A stretch of DNA of 64,000 nucleotides. It comes from Caldinitratiruptor microaerophilus. Its GTDB lineage: Bacteria > Bacillota > Sulfobacillia > Symbiobacteriales > ZC4RG38. The position numbers and the translations under genes are program-made. Under the pieces are notes generated by a model, which was not told where the DNA came from, did not search any database, and saw only the letters and a list, made by a program, of their open reading frames with translations. Location: contig NZ_AP025628.1 of assembly GCF_025999835.1 (NCBI RefSeq), positions 3,224,001-3,288,000 on the forward strand, written 5' to 3'. Every line of letters starts with the position of its first letter. The first letter of the stretch is position 1. This document shows, in pieces, positions 8,084 to 19,074 of the stretch.

Positions 8084-9370
8084 TCACCGCATGGGCACCC
8101 GCAGGTGCACCGTGGTGCCCCGGCCCGGGGCGCTCTCGATCTCGAGGCTGTACGCGTCCCCGTACAGGCGCCGCAGCCGTTCGTTGATGTTGCTGAGGCC
8201 CACCCCGCCTCCGGCGGCCCGGCCCGGGCGGTTGCGATCCCCCCCGGCGGGCCGCGTGCCCGGGCGGGGGCGCAGGAGCTCCGGGATCCGCTCCGGGGGC
8301 ATCCCGACGCCGTCGTCCCGCACGGTGATCTGCACCCGCAGGAGCAGGAAGTCGAGGCGGGCCCGCACTTCCACGGTGCCGGGGGCCCCCTTCGGGGCGA
8401 TCCCGTGACGCACCGCGTTCTCCACCAGGGGCTGCACGGAGAGAGCCGGAACCCCCACCTTCAGCACCTGCGGGTCGATGTCGTACACGACCCGCAACCG
8501 GTCACGGAAGCGCGCCTGCTCGATGAACAGGTAGTCGCGCACGTGCTGGTACTCCTCGGCGAACGGGATGATCTGGCCCTGGAGGTGCATCGTGATCCGG
8601 AAGAGGTCGGCCAGGCGGAGGAGGAGGCGGCGCGCCATCTCCGGGTCGTCCCGGCTGTAGCTGATGATCGTGTTGAGCGTGTTGAAGAAGAAGTGCGGGT
8701 TGATCTGGGCCCGCAGGGCGCTCAGCTCGGCCTCCGCGGCCAGACGGGCCTGCCGGTCCAGCTGGCCGAGCTCGATCTGCATGGAGAGCAGGCGGGCGAA
8801 GACCTCGGCCGAACGGGACACGTCGGCCACCACGCCGGGCCGGGACTCGGCGACCAGTGCCAGCGCGCCCACCACCTCCCGCTGGCACTGGAGCGGAACC
8901 GCCACCGCCGTGGCGGCGGGCCGGCCCTCGCGCGCCGGCAGGCGAGCCAGCCGGGTGCCGCCACGAGCCTGGGCGCGCGCCACGGCGCGCCGGACCCGCT
9001 CGAGGGCGTCGGGGTCCTCCAGACACCGGCCCGAGACGGCCAGGACCTCCTGGCGGCCGGCCACGAGCACGCCGTGGACGCTGTCGAGCTGGGCCAGGAT
9101 CTCCGCGGTCTTCGCCGCCGTCTCCCGGTTCAGTCCCTGTCGCAGGAAGGGCAGGGTGTCCTGCACGATCCGGAGCGCGCCCTCTCTCTGTCCGGCCCCG
9201 CCGACCGCGATGCCGCCGACGGCGAAGTAGCCCACCACGGCTGCCAGCGCGAGGTTGAACAGGCCGAGGGTCAGGCCCAGCTGAACGGGGTCGATGCGGA
9301 CCAGCGGGTACAGCACGACCCCTTCGACCAGCGTGATCAGCGCGGCGGCCGCACCGGCGATGCGCAGCAC
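8084..9370 (-). CDS. LytS-type sensor histidine kinase
   Basis: Membrane sensor kinase, partner of the LytTR regulator downstream. The N-terminus has about two transmembrane segments (AAAALITLVEGVVLY, FNLALAAVVGYFAVG). A GAF-like cytoplasmic domain follows (about residues 85-225). The LytS-type phosphoacceptor block AQINPHFFFNTLNTI comes next, and then an ATPase with VENAVRHG, DDGVGM and GVGLSNINERL. GTG 9370 was chosen because AAGGGGGG lies 7 bp upstream and the protein then starts directly with the first helix. An ATG at 9403 adds 11 residues but has its AAGG touching the start codon. There is no large 5TM-5TMR sensor domain, so the signal is more likely read by the GAF domain or through the adjacent permease. 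Confidence 0.9.
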   Translation of the reverse strand: MLRIAGAAAALITLVEGVVLYPLVRIDPVQLGLTLGLFNLALAAVVGYFAVGGIAVGGAGQREGALRIVQDTLPFLRQGLNRETAAKTAEILAQLDSVHGVLVAGRQEVLAVSGRCLEDPDALERVRRAVARAQARGGTRLARLPAREGRPAATAVAVPLQCQREVVGALALVAESRPGVVADVSRSAEVFARLLSMQIELGQLDRQARLAAEAELSALRAQINPHFFFNTLNTIISYSRDDPEMARRLLLRLADLFRITMHLQGQIIPFAEEYQHVRDYLFIEQARFRDRLRVVYDIDPQVLKVGVPALSVQPLVENAVRHGIAPKGAPGTVEVRARLDFLLLRVQITVRDDGVGMPPERIPELLRPRPGTRPAGGDRNRPGRAAGGGVGLSNINERLRRLYGDAYSLEIESAPGRGTTVHLRVPMR

Positions 9371-9460
9371 CTGCGGCCCCCCTTCGAGCCGAAAGGTGCA
9401 CATCCTTCACAAATGCATCGATTTCGCCCACTCACGGAGCAAACCCTTCTGCTCGCCGCG

Positions 9461-9595
9461 CCGTTCACCCGGCGATTCCCGCCGTTCACCGGCCAGTTCA
9501 CCCCTTCTGCCTGGCCGTTCACCCGGGCTCCGGCGCGGCCGTCCCGTTCAACCCCGTCCGAACACGTCTTACCCTGGCCTCGTGCCCCGTTCACC
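9461..9595. promoter_or_regulatory. Cluster of six CCGTTCACC boxes (putative LytTR sites)
   Basis: The 395-bp gap between the kinase and the next small symporter subunit holds six copies of CCGTTCACC or one-base variants: 9461-9469, 9482-9490, 9494-9502 (CAGTTCACC), 9515-9523, 9544-9552 (CCGTTCAAC) and 9587-9595. All are in the same orientation. The first four start-to-start spacings are 21, 12 and 21 bp, close to whole helical turns. The core CGTT-N-A matches the consensus half-site of LytTR regulators (roughly WMCGTTNRK). Likely binding sites for the neighbouring response regulator controlling the downstream operon and perhaps its own. Confidence 0.6.
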
Positions 9596-9765
9596 GGCGA
9601 ACATTGGCCGGCCCCTCACGCCCCCCGTTACAATTGGTGACACCAGACACGGTGGAAATTTGCATCAAAGGGGGCAAAAGTGACAGGGGGAACAAGTGGT
9701 GGAACCGAACCCGTGGTGCAGTCATGGTACGCATGCGAGGTCAAGGAAAGGGAGGGGAAGGCTCG

Positions 9766-10029
9766 GTGACGGACAACGAGCGGGAGCGCCTCGAAGCGCA
9801 TTTCCGCGAGAACGCGCGGACCGTGTTCTGGATCCTCGTGGTGTGGGCTCTGGTGTCCTACGGGGCGGCCATCATCGTGAAGTTCCTCAACCAGTTCAAG
9901 ATCCTCACGGGGTTCCCCCTCGGGTACTACATGGGTTCCCAGGGCTCGCTCATCGTCTTCGTGCTCCTGATCTTCTACTACGCCTGGCGGATGGACCAGA
10001 TCGACCGGAAGTACGGGGTTGAGGAATAG
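9766..10029 (+). CDS. Sodium:solute symporter small subunit (DUF4212)
   Basis: An 87-residue protein with two transmembrane helices (TVFWILVVWALVSYGAAIIV and SLIVFVLLIFYYAW) joined by a loop ending LGYYMGSQGS, then RMDQIDRKYGVEE. This is the pattern of the DUF4212 family, which is always paired with a large SSS-type symporter, as here 12 bp downstream. GTG 9766 was chosen for AAAGGGAGGGG upstream and because family members start with about 15 residues before the first helix; in-frame starts further up (e.g. 9724) lack a ribosome site. Together with the large subunit it likely forms a carboxylate permease, perhaps under control of the LytTR boxes upstream. Confidence 0.88.
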   Translation: MTDNERERLEAHFRENARTVFWILVVWALVSYGAAIIVKFLNQFKILTGFPLGYYMGSQGSLIVFVLLIFYYAWRMDQIDRKYGVEE

Positions 10030-10041
10030 GGGGGCAGGGGC

Positions 10042-11790
10042 GTGCGCATCGACCGTCTCGGGCGCATCTGGGGGATGTACACGCTCGCCTTCGCGGGCGT
10101 CGTCCTCCTCGTGTGGGCGCTGGAGTCCGCCGGCATCCTGGGCTCCAGGGGGATCGGTTACATCTTCATGGGGCTCACGATCGCGATCTACGCCCTGATC
10201 GGCATCGTCTCGCGGACCAACAAGCTCGACGAGTACTACGTGGCCGGCCGGCAGATCCCCGGCATCTTCAACGGGATGGCCACGGGTTCCGACTGGATGT
10301 CGGCCGCCTCGTTCATCTCCATGGCCGGGCTCGTCTATGCCCTGGGGTACGAAGGGCTCGGCTACATCATGGGGTGGACGGGCGGCTACGTCCTGCTGGC
10401 GGTGTTCCTGGCACCCTACATTCGCAAGTTCGGCCACTACACGATCCCGGACTTCGTGGCGGCCCGGTACGGTGACGGCTTCCCGCGGGTGGTGGCCGTG
10501 CTGGCGGCGATCCTCGTGAGCTCGACGTACCTCATCGCCCAGGTCACCGGCGTCGGCGTGGTCATGAGCCGCTTCCTCGGGATCCCGTACAACATCGGCG
10601 TCTTCGTCGGCCTGCTGGGCGTGCTGGTGTGCTCGTTCCTCGGCGGCATGCGGGCGGTCACGTGGACGCAGGTGGCCCAGTACATCATCCTCATCATCGC
10701 CTACCTGGTACCCGTGATCGCCATCTCCACCAAGTTCACCGGCGTGCCGATCCCGCAACTCATGTACGGGAAGGCGCTGACCGCCATCACCGAGCTGGAG
10801 GCCAAGTACGGGATCACGAAGGCGTACGTCCAGCCCTTCAACGACTGGAGCCCGGTCATGTTCCTGGCCTTTACCCTGAGCCTGATGGCCGGCACGGCGG
10901 GGCTGCCGCACATCCTCGTCCGCTTCTACACGGTACCCTCGGTCCGGGAATCCCGCTACAGCGTGGGTTGGGCCCTGTTCTTCATCTTCCTGCTGTACTT
11001 CACGGCCCCCGCCTACGCCGCCTTCGCCCGCTGGGAGATCCTCCAGAACATCGTGGGCCAGCCCATCGCCAGCCTGCCGGCGTGGGCCGCCGCCTGGACG
11101 AAGACGGGCCTCCTGACGATCAAGGACGCCAACGGGGACGGGATCCTGCAGTTCGCCGAGCTGGGCATCAACAACGACATCATCGTCCTGGCCACGCCGG
11201 AGATCGCCGGCCTGCCGTACGTCGTGGCGGGCCTGGTAGCGGCCGGCGGCCTGGCGGCGGCGCTCTCGACGGCGGACGGGCTGCTCATGGTCGTCGCGAC
11301 CGCCATCTCCCATGACATCTATTACAAGCTCATCAACCCGAAGGCCAGCGACAAGGCCCGCCTCTTCCTGTCCAAGGTCCTCCTCATCGTCGTGGCGATC
11401 ATCGCCGCGTGGATCGCGACCTTCCGCCTGCAGTTCATCGCCAACATCGTGGCCTGGGCCTTCTCGCTGGCGGCCGCGTCCTTCTTCCCGATCCTGGTGC
11501 TCGGGATCTGGTGGAAGCGGGCGAACCGGTACGGTGCCATCACCGGGATGATCGTGGGCCTGCTCATCACCTTCGCCTACATCATCCTGAACCGGCACCC
11601 GGCCGTGAAGCTGGAGCTGTTCGGGATCAAGGACACGGCGGCCGGGATCTTCGGCATGCCCATCAACTTCCTGATCACGTACGTCGTCTCGCTGCTCACG
11701 CCGGCCCCCGACCCGAAGGTCCAGGACCTGGTCACCGAGGTTCGCTACCCGAAGCGGCTCCTCCGGACGGTCGAGGGTCCGGCGGACTGA
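10042..11790 (+). CDS. Sodium:solute symporter large subunit (VC_2705-type)
   Basis: A 582-residue multi-spanning permease of the SSS family, subfamily paired with DUF4212 proteins. Diagnostic stretches are EYYVAGRQIPGIFNGMATG, SDWMSAASFISMAGL, GHYTIPDFVAARYGD, MAGTAGLPHILVRFYT and AAALSTADGLLMVVATAISHD. It carries a mid-protein loop with NDIIVLATPEIAGLP that is also typical. GTG start behind AGGGGGGCAGGGGC. It is followed 93 bp later by a CBS/DUF294 protein, a combination seen repeatedly for this subfamily, and then by acetyl-CoA synthetases. This suggests uptake of acetate or a similar short acid. The substrate is inferred, not shown. Confidence 0.92.
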   Translation: MRIDRLGRIWGMYTLAFAGVVLLVWALESAGILGSRGIGYIFMGLTIAIYALIGIVSRTNKLDEYYVAGRQIPGIFNGMATGSDWMSAASFISMAGLVYALGYEGLGYIMGWTGGYVLLAVFLAPYIRKFGHYTIPDFVAARYGDGFPRVVAVLAAILVSSTYLIAQVTGVGVVMSRFLGIPYNIGVFVGLLGVLVCSFLGGMRAVTWTQVAQYIILIIAYLVPVIAISTKFTGVPIPQLMYGKALTAITELEAKYGITKAYVQPFNDWSPVMFLAFTLSLMAGTAGLPHILVRFYTVPSVRESRYSVGWALFFIFLLYFTAPAYAAFARWEILQNIVGQPIASLPAWAAAWTKTGLLTIKDANGDGILQFAELGINNDIIVLATPEIAGLPYVVAGLVAAGGLAAALSTADGLLMVVATAISHDIYYKLINPKASDKARLFLSKVLLIVVAIIAAWIATFRLQFIANIVAWAFSLAAASFFPILVLGIWWKRANRYGAITGMIVGLLITFAYIILNRHPAVKLELFGIKDTAAGIFGMPINFLITYVVSLLTPAPDPKVQDLVTEVRYPKRLLRTVEGPAD

Positions 11791-11883
11791 ACGATCACGC
11801 CGGCCGGGCGCGGGGCGGTGCAGGCGGTCCCGACCTGCCTGCACCGGCCCGCCGCCCGTTCGGTGGCCCGGGAGGTGAAAGGG

Positions 11884-13347
11884 GTGGAGCCGCCGGCGCC
11901 GGACGTGTTGGACCCGCGACCCTTCCGCCGGCGCGTGCAGGACCTCATGTCCCGTCCCGTACGCTCGTGCGGTCCGGACATCCCCGTCGCCGAGGCGGCC
12001 CGGCAGATGGCCGCCCTCGGCATCTCCTCGATGGTGGTCGTCGGGCCCGACGGGCAGCCTGTCGGGATCGTCACGGAACGGGACCTGGTGGTGAAGGTGC
12101 TGGCGGTGGGCGGTTCGCCGGCGCAGCCCGTGAGCCGGGTGATGACCCGGCCGGTGATCACCTGCCGGACCACCGACTTTCACGCGACGGCGCTCCTCAC
12201 CATGCTGCGCCACGGCGTCAAGCACCTGCCGGTTCTGGACGAGGCCGGCCGGCTGGTGGGGATGGTCACCCTGGGCGACCTCTCCCGCCAGCGCGACCTG
12301 GGGGCTGCCGCCCTGGCGGACGCCATCGAGCGGGCCCGGGACGTGCAGGCCCTGGTGCGGGCCCGGGAGCGGGCAGACGACATCCTCCGGACGCTGGTGC
12401 GCGACCGGGCGGCGCCTGACGAGGTCCTGGCCGTGGCCACCGAGTTCAACGATCGCCTCACCCGCCGGGTGGTCGCGCTGGCGGAGGGCGCGCTGGGGCC
12501 GCCACCGGCGGCCTACGCGTTCCTCGTGATGGGCAGCGCCGGGAGGGGCGAGCAATACGTCCGCAGCGACCAGGACAACGCCCTCGTCTGGGCCGACCCG
12601 CCGCCGGGGCGGGAGGAGGAGGCCGAGCGCTACTTCGCCCTGCTCGGGGAGCGCGCCGTCACGCTGCTGGAGAAGTGCGGCTTCGCCCCGTGCCCCGGCG
12701 GGGTGATGGCGAGCCGCCCGGACTGGCGGCGCCCCATGTCCGCCTGGCTGGAGGAGGTCGCCCGGTGGGCCACCGCCCCGACGGGCGAGCGGATCCGGGC
12801 CGCGACCATCTTCTTCGACTTCCGCGCCGTGGCCGGCGACCGGCGGCTGGGCCAGGAACTCCGCCGGCGGGCGGTGGCGCTCGCCCGGGCGAGCGGCCTG
12901 CTGCTGCACCATCTGGCGGCGGACGACCTCCAGCACCGGGTGCCGATCGGGCCCTTCGGGATCCTCCTGCTCCGCGGGCCCCGGCGCGGGCTGCTGGACC
13001 TCAAGACCGACGCCGGGGTCCACCTGGTCGACGGGCTCCGGGTGCTGGCGCTGCGCCGTGGCAGCCTGGCCACCGGGACCCTCCAGCGGCTGCGGGATCT
13101 CCTCGCAGAGCAGGAGATCGACCCCGTCCTTGGAGAATCGCTAGAATCAGCGTTTGAAACCCTCATGCGATTGCGGATCCGGCGGGCTCTTCTGCCGGAG
13201 ACGTGTCCGTCCCCGCCTCCCCTCTCCGGACACACCCGCCTCAGGCCCGAAGAGCTCTCCCCGCGGGAGGCGCGGGAGCTCCGCGAGGCGCTTGCGGCCA
13301 TATCGAAGCTTCAGGACCACCTCGGTCTGGTCTTTCACGCCGGTTAG
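11884..13347 (+). CDS. CBS-domain protein with DUF294 nucleotidyltransferase-like region
   Basis: Cytoplasmic regulatory protein of 487 residues. Residues about 20-135 hold two CBS repeats ([10 protein letters not shown]...IVTERDLV and VMTRPVITC...MVTLGDLS), which bind adenosyl ligands. From about 175 comes a GlnD-like nucleotidyltransferase fold with [19 protein letters not shown], whose GS and D-x-D positions are intact. A helical DUF294 C-terminal part (LRIRRALL...[14 protein letters not shown]) follows. The start is GTG 11884 with GGAGG 8 bp upstream. Such proteins accompany DUF4212/SSS permeases and are thought to tune them to the cell's energy state; the actual nucleotidyl transfer target is unknown. 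No cyclic-nucleotide-binding domain is seen. Confidence 0.88.
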   Translation: MEPPAPDVLDPRPFRRRVQDLMSRPVRSCGPDIPVAEAARQMAALGISSMVVVGPDGQPVGIVTERDLVVKVLAVGGSPAQPVSRVMTRPVITCRTTDFHATALLTMLRHGVKHLPVLDEAGRLVGMVTLGDLSRQRDLGAAALADAIERARDVQALVRARERADDILRTLVRDRAAPDEVLAVATEFNDRLTRRVVALAEGALGPPPAAYAFLVMGSAGRGEQYVRSDQDNALVWADPPPGREEEAERYFALLGERAVTLLEKCGFAPCPGGVMASRPDWRRPMSAWLEEVARWATAPTGERIRAATIFFDFRAVAGDRRLGQELRRRAVALARASGLLLHHLAADDLQHRVPIGPFGILLLRGPRRGLLDLKTDAGVHLVDGLRVLALRRGSLATGTLQRLRDLLAEQEIDPVLGESLESAFETLMRLRIRRALLPETCPSPPPLSGHTRLRPEELSPREARELREALAAISKLQDHLGLVFHAG

Positions 13348-13402
13348 GTCTGCCGCCCCCGGAGGGGGCCGGTGCCGGATTACACGAACTGGAGGGGAGC
13401 TC

Positions 13403-15376
<1,974 letters not shown>

Positions 15377-15487
15377 CGCCGCCCGGGCCGGCGGCAGGGC
15401 TGGGGCCCCGGACCGCCGGCCCCCGCCGGCCCGCGTGCGTCGCGCACTTCGCACCTGCCACGCAACCGCAGACGGGGAGGGAGACGG

Positions 15488-17401
15488 ATGGAGGTCCTGA
15501 ACCCGATCGTCCGGCGCTGGCGCGAGGACGCCGAGAGGGACTGGGAAGGGTTCTGGGGCCGGGCAGCGGAGCAGCTGCCGTGGTTCCGCAAGTGGGACCG
15601 GGTCTTCGAGTGGGACCCGCCCGGCTTCAAGTGGTACACGGGCGCGCAGACGAACCTGAGTTACAACTGCCTCGACCGCCACGTGGCGGCCGGGCGCGCC
15701 GGCCACGCGGCGCTCATCGGCATCACCGAGCGTGGCGAGCAGCGGGTGTTCACGTACGCGCAGCTCCTCAGCGGCACGAAGCGGGTCGCCGCCGCGCTCC
15801 GGGGCCTCGGGGTCCGGCGGGGCGACCGGGTGGCCATCTACATGCCCACCGGCCCCGAGGCCATCATGGCCATGCTGGCCTGCACCCGGATCGGCGCCAT
15901 CCACATCGTGGTGTTCGCCGGCTTCGGCGCCAGCGCCCTGGCGGAGCGCATCCGCCTGGCGGGTGCGCGGGTGCTCCTGACCGCCGACGTGACCTATCGC
16001 AAGGGGAACGCCGTGCGCCTCTGGGGCATCGTGAAGGATGCCCTCTCGGCTCCCGACTCGCCGGTGGAGAAGGTCGTGGTGCTCCGCCGTACCGACACGC
16101 CAATCGACCTGCGGCCGGGCCGGGACATGACGTGGGACGAGTTCCTGGCCCAGGGCGAGGGCCAGCCGGCGGACCACGAGGTCATGGAGGCCAACGAGCC
16201 GGCCTTCATCCTGGCGACCTCGGGCACGACGGCCAAGCCGAAGCTCGCCGTCCACGTGCACGGCGGGTACCAGGTGGGCATCTACAGCACGGCGGCGTGG
16301 TGCTTCGGCATGAAGCCGGAGGACGTCTGGTGGTCGACCTCCGACATCGGCTGGATCGTGGGGCACAGCTACATCGTCTACGCCCCGCTGCTCTTCGGCA
16401 CCACGACCATCGCCTACGAGGGCGCCCTCGACCACCCGGGGCCGGAGACCTTCTACCGCATCGTCCAGGAGCACCACGTGACCGGCATCTTCACCGCCCC
16501 CACGGCCGTCCGCATGCTCATGCGCTACGGGACGGCGGTATCCGAGAGGTTCGACCTCTCCTCGGTGGAGCGGGTGGTGTGCGCGGGCGAGGTGCTCAAC
16601 GTACCGGCCTGGCAGTGGCTGCAGAAGGAGGTCTTCAGGGACCGGATCCCCGTGATCGACCACATGTGGCAGACCGAGACGGGCGGTCCGGTCTTCGGCA
16701 ACCCGTACGGGCTGGCCATGCTGCCGATCAAGCCCGGGTCGGCCGGCATCCCCCTGCCGGGCTACTTCGCCGAGGTCCGCAGCATGGAGGGCGAGAAGCT
16801 TCCGCCCGGCGAGAAGGGCATCGTGGTCTTCACCCGGCCGTTCCCGAGCCTGACCCCGACCATCTGGGGCGATCCCGACCGCTACAACTGGGAGTACTGG
16901 CAGCGCATCCCCGGCGTGTACTTCACCGGCGACGCCGCCTACGTGGACGAGGACGGCTACTTCTGGTTCAGCGGCCGGGCCGACGAGGTGATCAAGATCG
17001 CCGGTCACCGCATCGGCACCATCGAGGTGGAGACCGCCCTCCTCACCCACCCCGCGGTGGCGGAAGCGGGTGTCACCGGTCGCCCGGACGAGCTGCGGGG
17101 CGAGGTGATCTCCGCCTTCGTCGTGCTGAAGGCGGGCTACTCGGCCAGCGAGGAGCTCCGGCGGGAGCTGTTCGACACGGTGCGCCGGGAGCTCGGCCCC
17201 GTGGCGGTGGTCGGTGAGATCCACTTCGTCAACGTCCTCCCCAAGACCCGGAGCGGGAAGATCATGCGGCGGGTGTTCAAGGCCGTCATCCTCGACCGCG
17301 ACCCGGGCGACATCTCGACGATCGAGGACGAGGGTTCCGTCGAGGAGGCTCGCCAGGCCTGGCGGGAGATGCGGGCGCAGATCCGGGGCGCGGCGGACTG
17401 A
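15488..17401 (+). CDS. Acetyl-CoA synthetase paralogue (acyl-CoA synthetase)
   Basis: Second adenylate-forming enzyme, 637 residues, clearly homologous to the preceding AcsA but diverged. The P-loop reads ATSGTTAKPKL (not [11 protein letters not shown]), the substrate block is DHMWQTETGG, and the catalytic tail [13 protein letters not shown] is intact. It retains the ACS N-terminal block (WFRKWDRVFEWDPPGFKWY). I expect an AMP-forming acyl-CoA synthetase using acetate, propionate or a related short acid. ATG 15488 lies just after a GGGAGGGAG site. Placement directly behind acsA suggests co-expression and a substrate distinct from acetate, but the sequence alone does not decide this. Confidence 0.88.
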   Translation: MEVLNPIVRRWREDAERDWEGFWGRAAEQLPWFRKWDRVFEWDPPGFKWYTGAQTNLSYNCLDRHVAAGRAGHAALIGITERGEQRVFTYAQLLSGTKRVAAALRGLGVRRGDRVAIYMPTGPEAIMAMLACTRIGAIHIVVFAGFGASALAERIRLAGARVLLTADVTYRKGNAVRLWGIVKDALSAPDSPVEKVVVLRRTDTPIDLRPGRDMTWDEFLAQGEGQPADHEVMEANEPAFILATSGTTAKPKLAVHVHGGYQVGIYSTAAWCFGMKPEDVWWSTSDIGWIVGHSYIVYAPLLFGTTTIAYEGALDHPGPETFYRIVQEHHVTGIFTAPTAVRMLMRYGTAVSERFDLSSVERVVCAGEVLNVPAWQWLQKEVFRDRIPVIDHMWQTETGGPVFGNPYGLAMLPIKPGSAGIPLPGYFAEVRSMEGEKLPPGEKGIVVFTRPFPSLTPTIWGDPDRYNWEYWQRIPGVYFTGDAAYVDEDGYFWFSGRADEVIKIAGHRIGTIEVETALLTHPAVAEAGVTGRPDELRGEVISAFVVLKAGYSASEELRRELFDTVRRELGPVAVVGEIHFVNVLPKTRSGKIMRRVFKAVILDRDPGDISTIEDEGSVEEARQAWREMRAQIRGAAD

Positions 17402-17497
17402 GGCGGGACGCCACCGGCTGCAACGCCTTGCTGGGCCGTACCGCCCCGGACCGATGGGTCCGACCGGATCCCGGCCTGGTGCGACCCGGCGCCCCCG

Positions 17498-18556
17498 TCA
17501 CGGCCGCAGGGGTGCCGGGGAGACATCCCCCGGCTCTCCCCGCGTGGCCTTCCGGACGTAGGCCTTGCTGACCTTGTCCAGGTACCCGACGACCGGGTCC
17601 TCCTTCCGCAGCTCGCGCAGCGGGAGGAGGCCCTTCAGTTTCTCCGCCAGCCGTTCGAAAGTGAGGTCTTCGGGGTGCACCACCACCAGGTGGACGCCGT
17701 ATTGCCTGGCCAGGGCGTCCTTGACCAGGTCGCGCAGGCGCTGCTGGCGGGCCTCCCCGGGGTCGGGAAAGGCGCCGGTCGGCCCGTAGTGCTGGCGGCC
17801 GTTGAACTCCAGCGCCACGCCTGCCAGGTAGTAACGGTCGAGCTCCAGGCGCTCCCCCGTGAGCGGGTTCACCAGGAACCCTGGCCGGGCGTTGTCCTGG
17901 AACCGGTTGTCAGCGACCCGGACGTTCAGCAGTTCCTTCATCACGGCTTCGCCCTTGAAGGCTTCCCGTCCCAGCCGGAGCTTCACCCGTTCCAGTTCGG
18001 CCTCTCGGGCTGCCCGGTGGGGGTCGAGGAGTTCGTAGGTGGAGCCACTCGCCCCCGGGTTCCGGTGAACCTGCAACCAACCTGCCTGCTGCAGGCGTTC
18101 GAGCTGGCCGCGCAGGGTGTTGTCGCTGCCCAGGCCCGACCAGCGGAGCACCTCCAGCTGGCGCGCGGCACATTTCCGGGTCCCCGGCTCGCGGCGGGCG
18201 AGCAGGGCAGCGTACAGGCACTTCGCGCCCGGGGAGAGCGGAGGCAGCGTGATGAGGCTGGCCGGCACCGCCACCGTGAGCTCTGCAGACACCGGGCCGT
18301 GCGGCGTATGCAGCGCATACAGGGTGGGCCGGTGGCTGCGTGCCTTCTTGATGGAGAGCCATCCTTCCCGTTCCAGTCGGGCCAGGTGGCTTCGCACGGT
18401 GTTCGTGCTGCCGAACCCGGTGTGCACGAGGAGGTCGGGGAGGGAGAGCCGGCACTGCCAGACACCCGGACTGCAGTGGCGCAGGAGCACCATGTAAAGG
18501 TAGCGGGCTTCCGGTCGGAGGCGCCGGTCGCCCACGATACTCACCGGTACCCGCAC
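17498..18556 (-). CDS. Tandem winged-helix protein fused to a Vsr/EDxHD-like nuclease domain
   Basis: I do not recognise a named family. The 352 residues divide into two similar winged-helix units (about 1-80 with TGFGSTNTVRSHLARLEREGWL, and 100-177 with SGLGSDNTLRGQLERLQQAGWL), a charged linker, and a nuclease-like domain (about 200-320). The latter reads LELDRYY (Asp240), ALEFNGRQHY (Glu250, His256), then RDLVKDALARQYGVHLVVV, the layout of Vsr/EDxHD and related restriction-endonuclease-like folds. The internal duplication of the DNA-binding unit suggests recognition of a two-part site. GTG 18556 has only a weak ribosome site. Immediately upstream lies a ~270-bp element with two palindromes that recurs at 43.4 kb. 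It could be a repeat-mobilising, homing or defence nuclease; function is open. Confidence 0.75.
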   Translation of the reverse strand: MRVPVSIVGDRRLRPEARYLYMVLLRHCSPGVWQCRLSLPDLLVHTGFGSTNTVRSHLARLEREGWLSIKKARSHRPTLYALHTPHGPVSAELTVAVPASLITLPPLSPGAKCLYAALLARREPGTRKCAARQLEVLRWSGLGSDNTLRGQLERLQQAGWLQVHRNPGASGSTYELLDPHRAAREAELERVKLRLGREAFKGEAVMKELLNVRVADNRFQDNARPGFLVNPLTGERLELDRYYLAGVALEFNGRQHYGPTGAFPDPGEARQQRLRDLVKDALARQYGVHLVVVHPEDLTFERLAEKLKGLLPLRELRKEDPVVGYLDKVSKAYVRKATRGEPGDVSPAPLRP

Positions 18557-18649
18557 GGTCCACCAGAGGGTGTGTTCCAGGGCGGCGCGCTCCAGGGCAG
18601 ACCACCTCTGCTTGGCTGATGATCAGAGTCATAGATTGGATGAGCTGGC

Positions 18650-18925
18650 TCTACTTTCCTCCCAAACGCAGAACCTGACAGGTAAGTCGAGCCTTTGCCT
18701 GTCAAAGTTTGCGTTTTGGTCCGTCGTCTGCGCCGCTATTGTCGACATAACATCCACTTTCGGTAACATTGAACGCCGCGGCCCCCCCTGAACCGGCCTT
18801 CTTCCGTCCCCACACCGGTCACGGGACGCAAAACTTGAGAGGCGAGGCCACCCCTCGCCTGTCAGACTCTGCGTTTCGTTCCGCTGGGAGTGACGTCACT
18901 CCGCAAGGTGGAACACGCGCAGAGG
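18650..18925 (+). repeat. Structured two-palindrome element, copy 1
   Basis: Two imperfect palindromes 160 bp apart. The first is 18664-18716 (arms AAACGCAGAACCTGACAGG and CCTGTCAAAGTTTGCGTTT). The second is 18826-18876 (arms ACGCAAAACTTGAGAGGCG and CGCCTGTCAGACTCTGCGT). Between them is TGTCGACATAA (18740-18750). Beyond the second is the perfect palindrome GGAGTGACGTCACTCC (18887-18902). The whole unit matches, in reverse orientation, 43378-43655. No protein is encoded in it. It occupies most of the gap between the nuclease gene and the ECF operon. Confidence 0.8.
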
Positions 18926-19074
18926 TGCCCACCGCCGGTGCCATGCTGAAGGTGAGCCCGGCGTCCAGATCGGGGCTGGAACCCAGTGGCCGGCCTGGCC
19001 CACCGCAGCCGCGCGGCCCACAGCGGCCGCCTGGCCCCCCTGTCAGATGGCAGACCGGCTGTGCTATACTCAAG

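Noticed and set aside
9651-9664. Sigma-54-type promoter (GGTGGAAATTTGCA)
   Set aside because: The GG and GC elements are 9 nt apart rather than the required 10, and no enhancer-binding regulator is nearby.
18650-18925. CRISPR array or insertion-sequence ends for the palindromes
   Set aside because: Only two units per copy with unequal internal sequence, no spacers of regular length, no cas genes and no transposase. The elements are paired palindromes instead.
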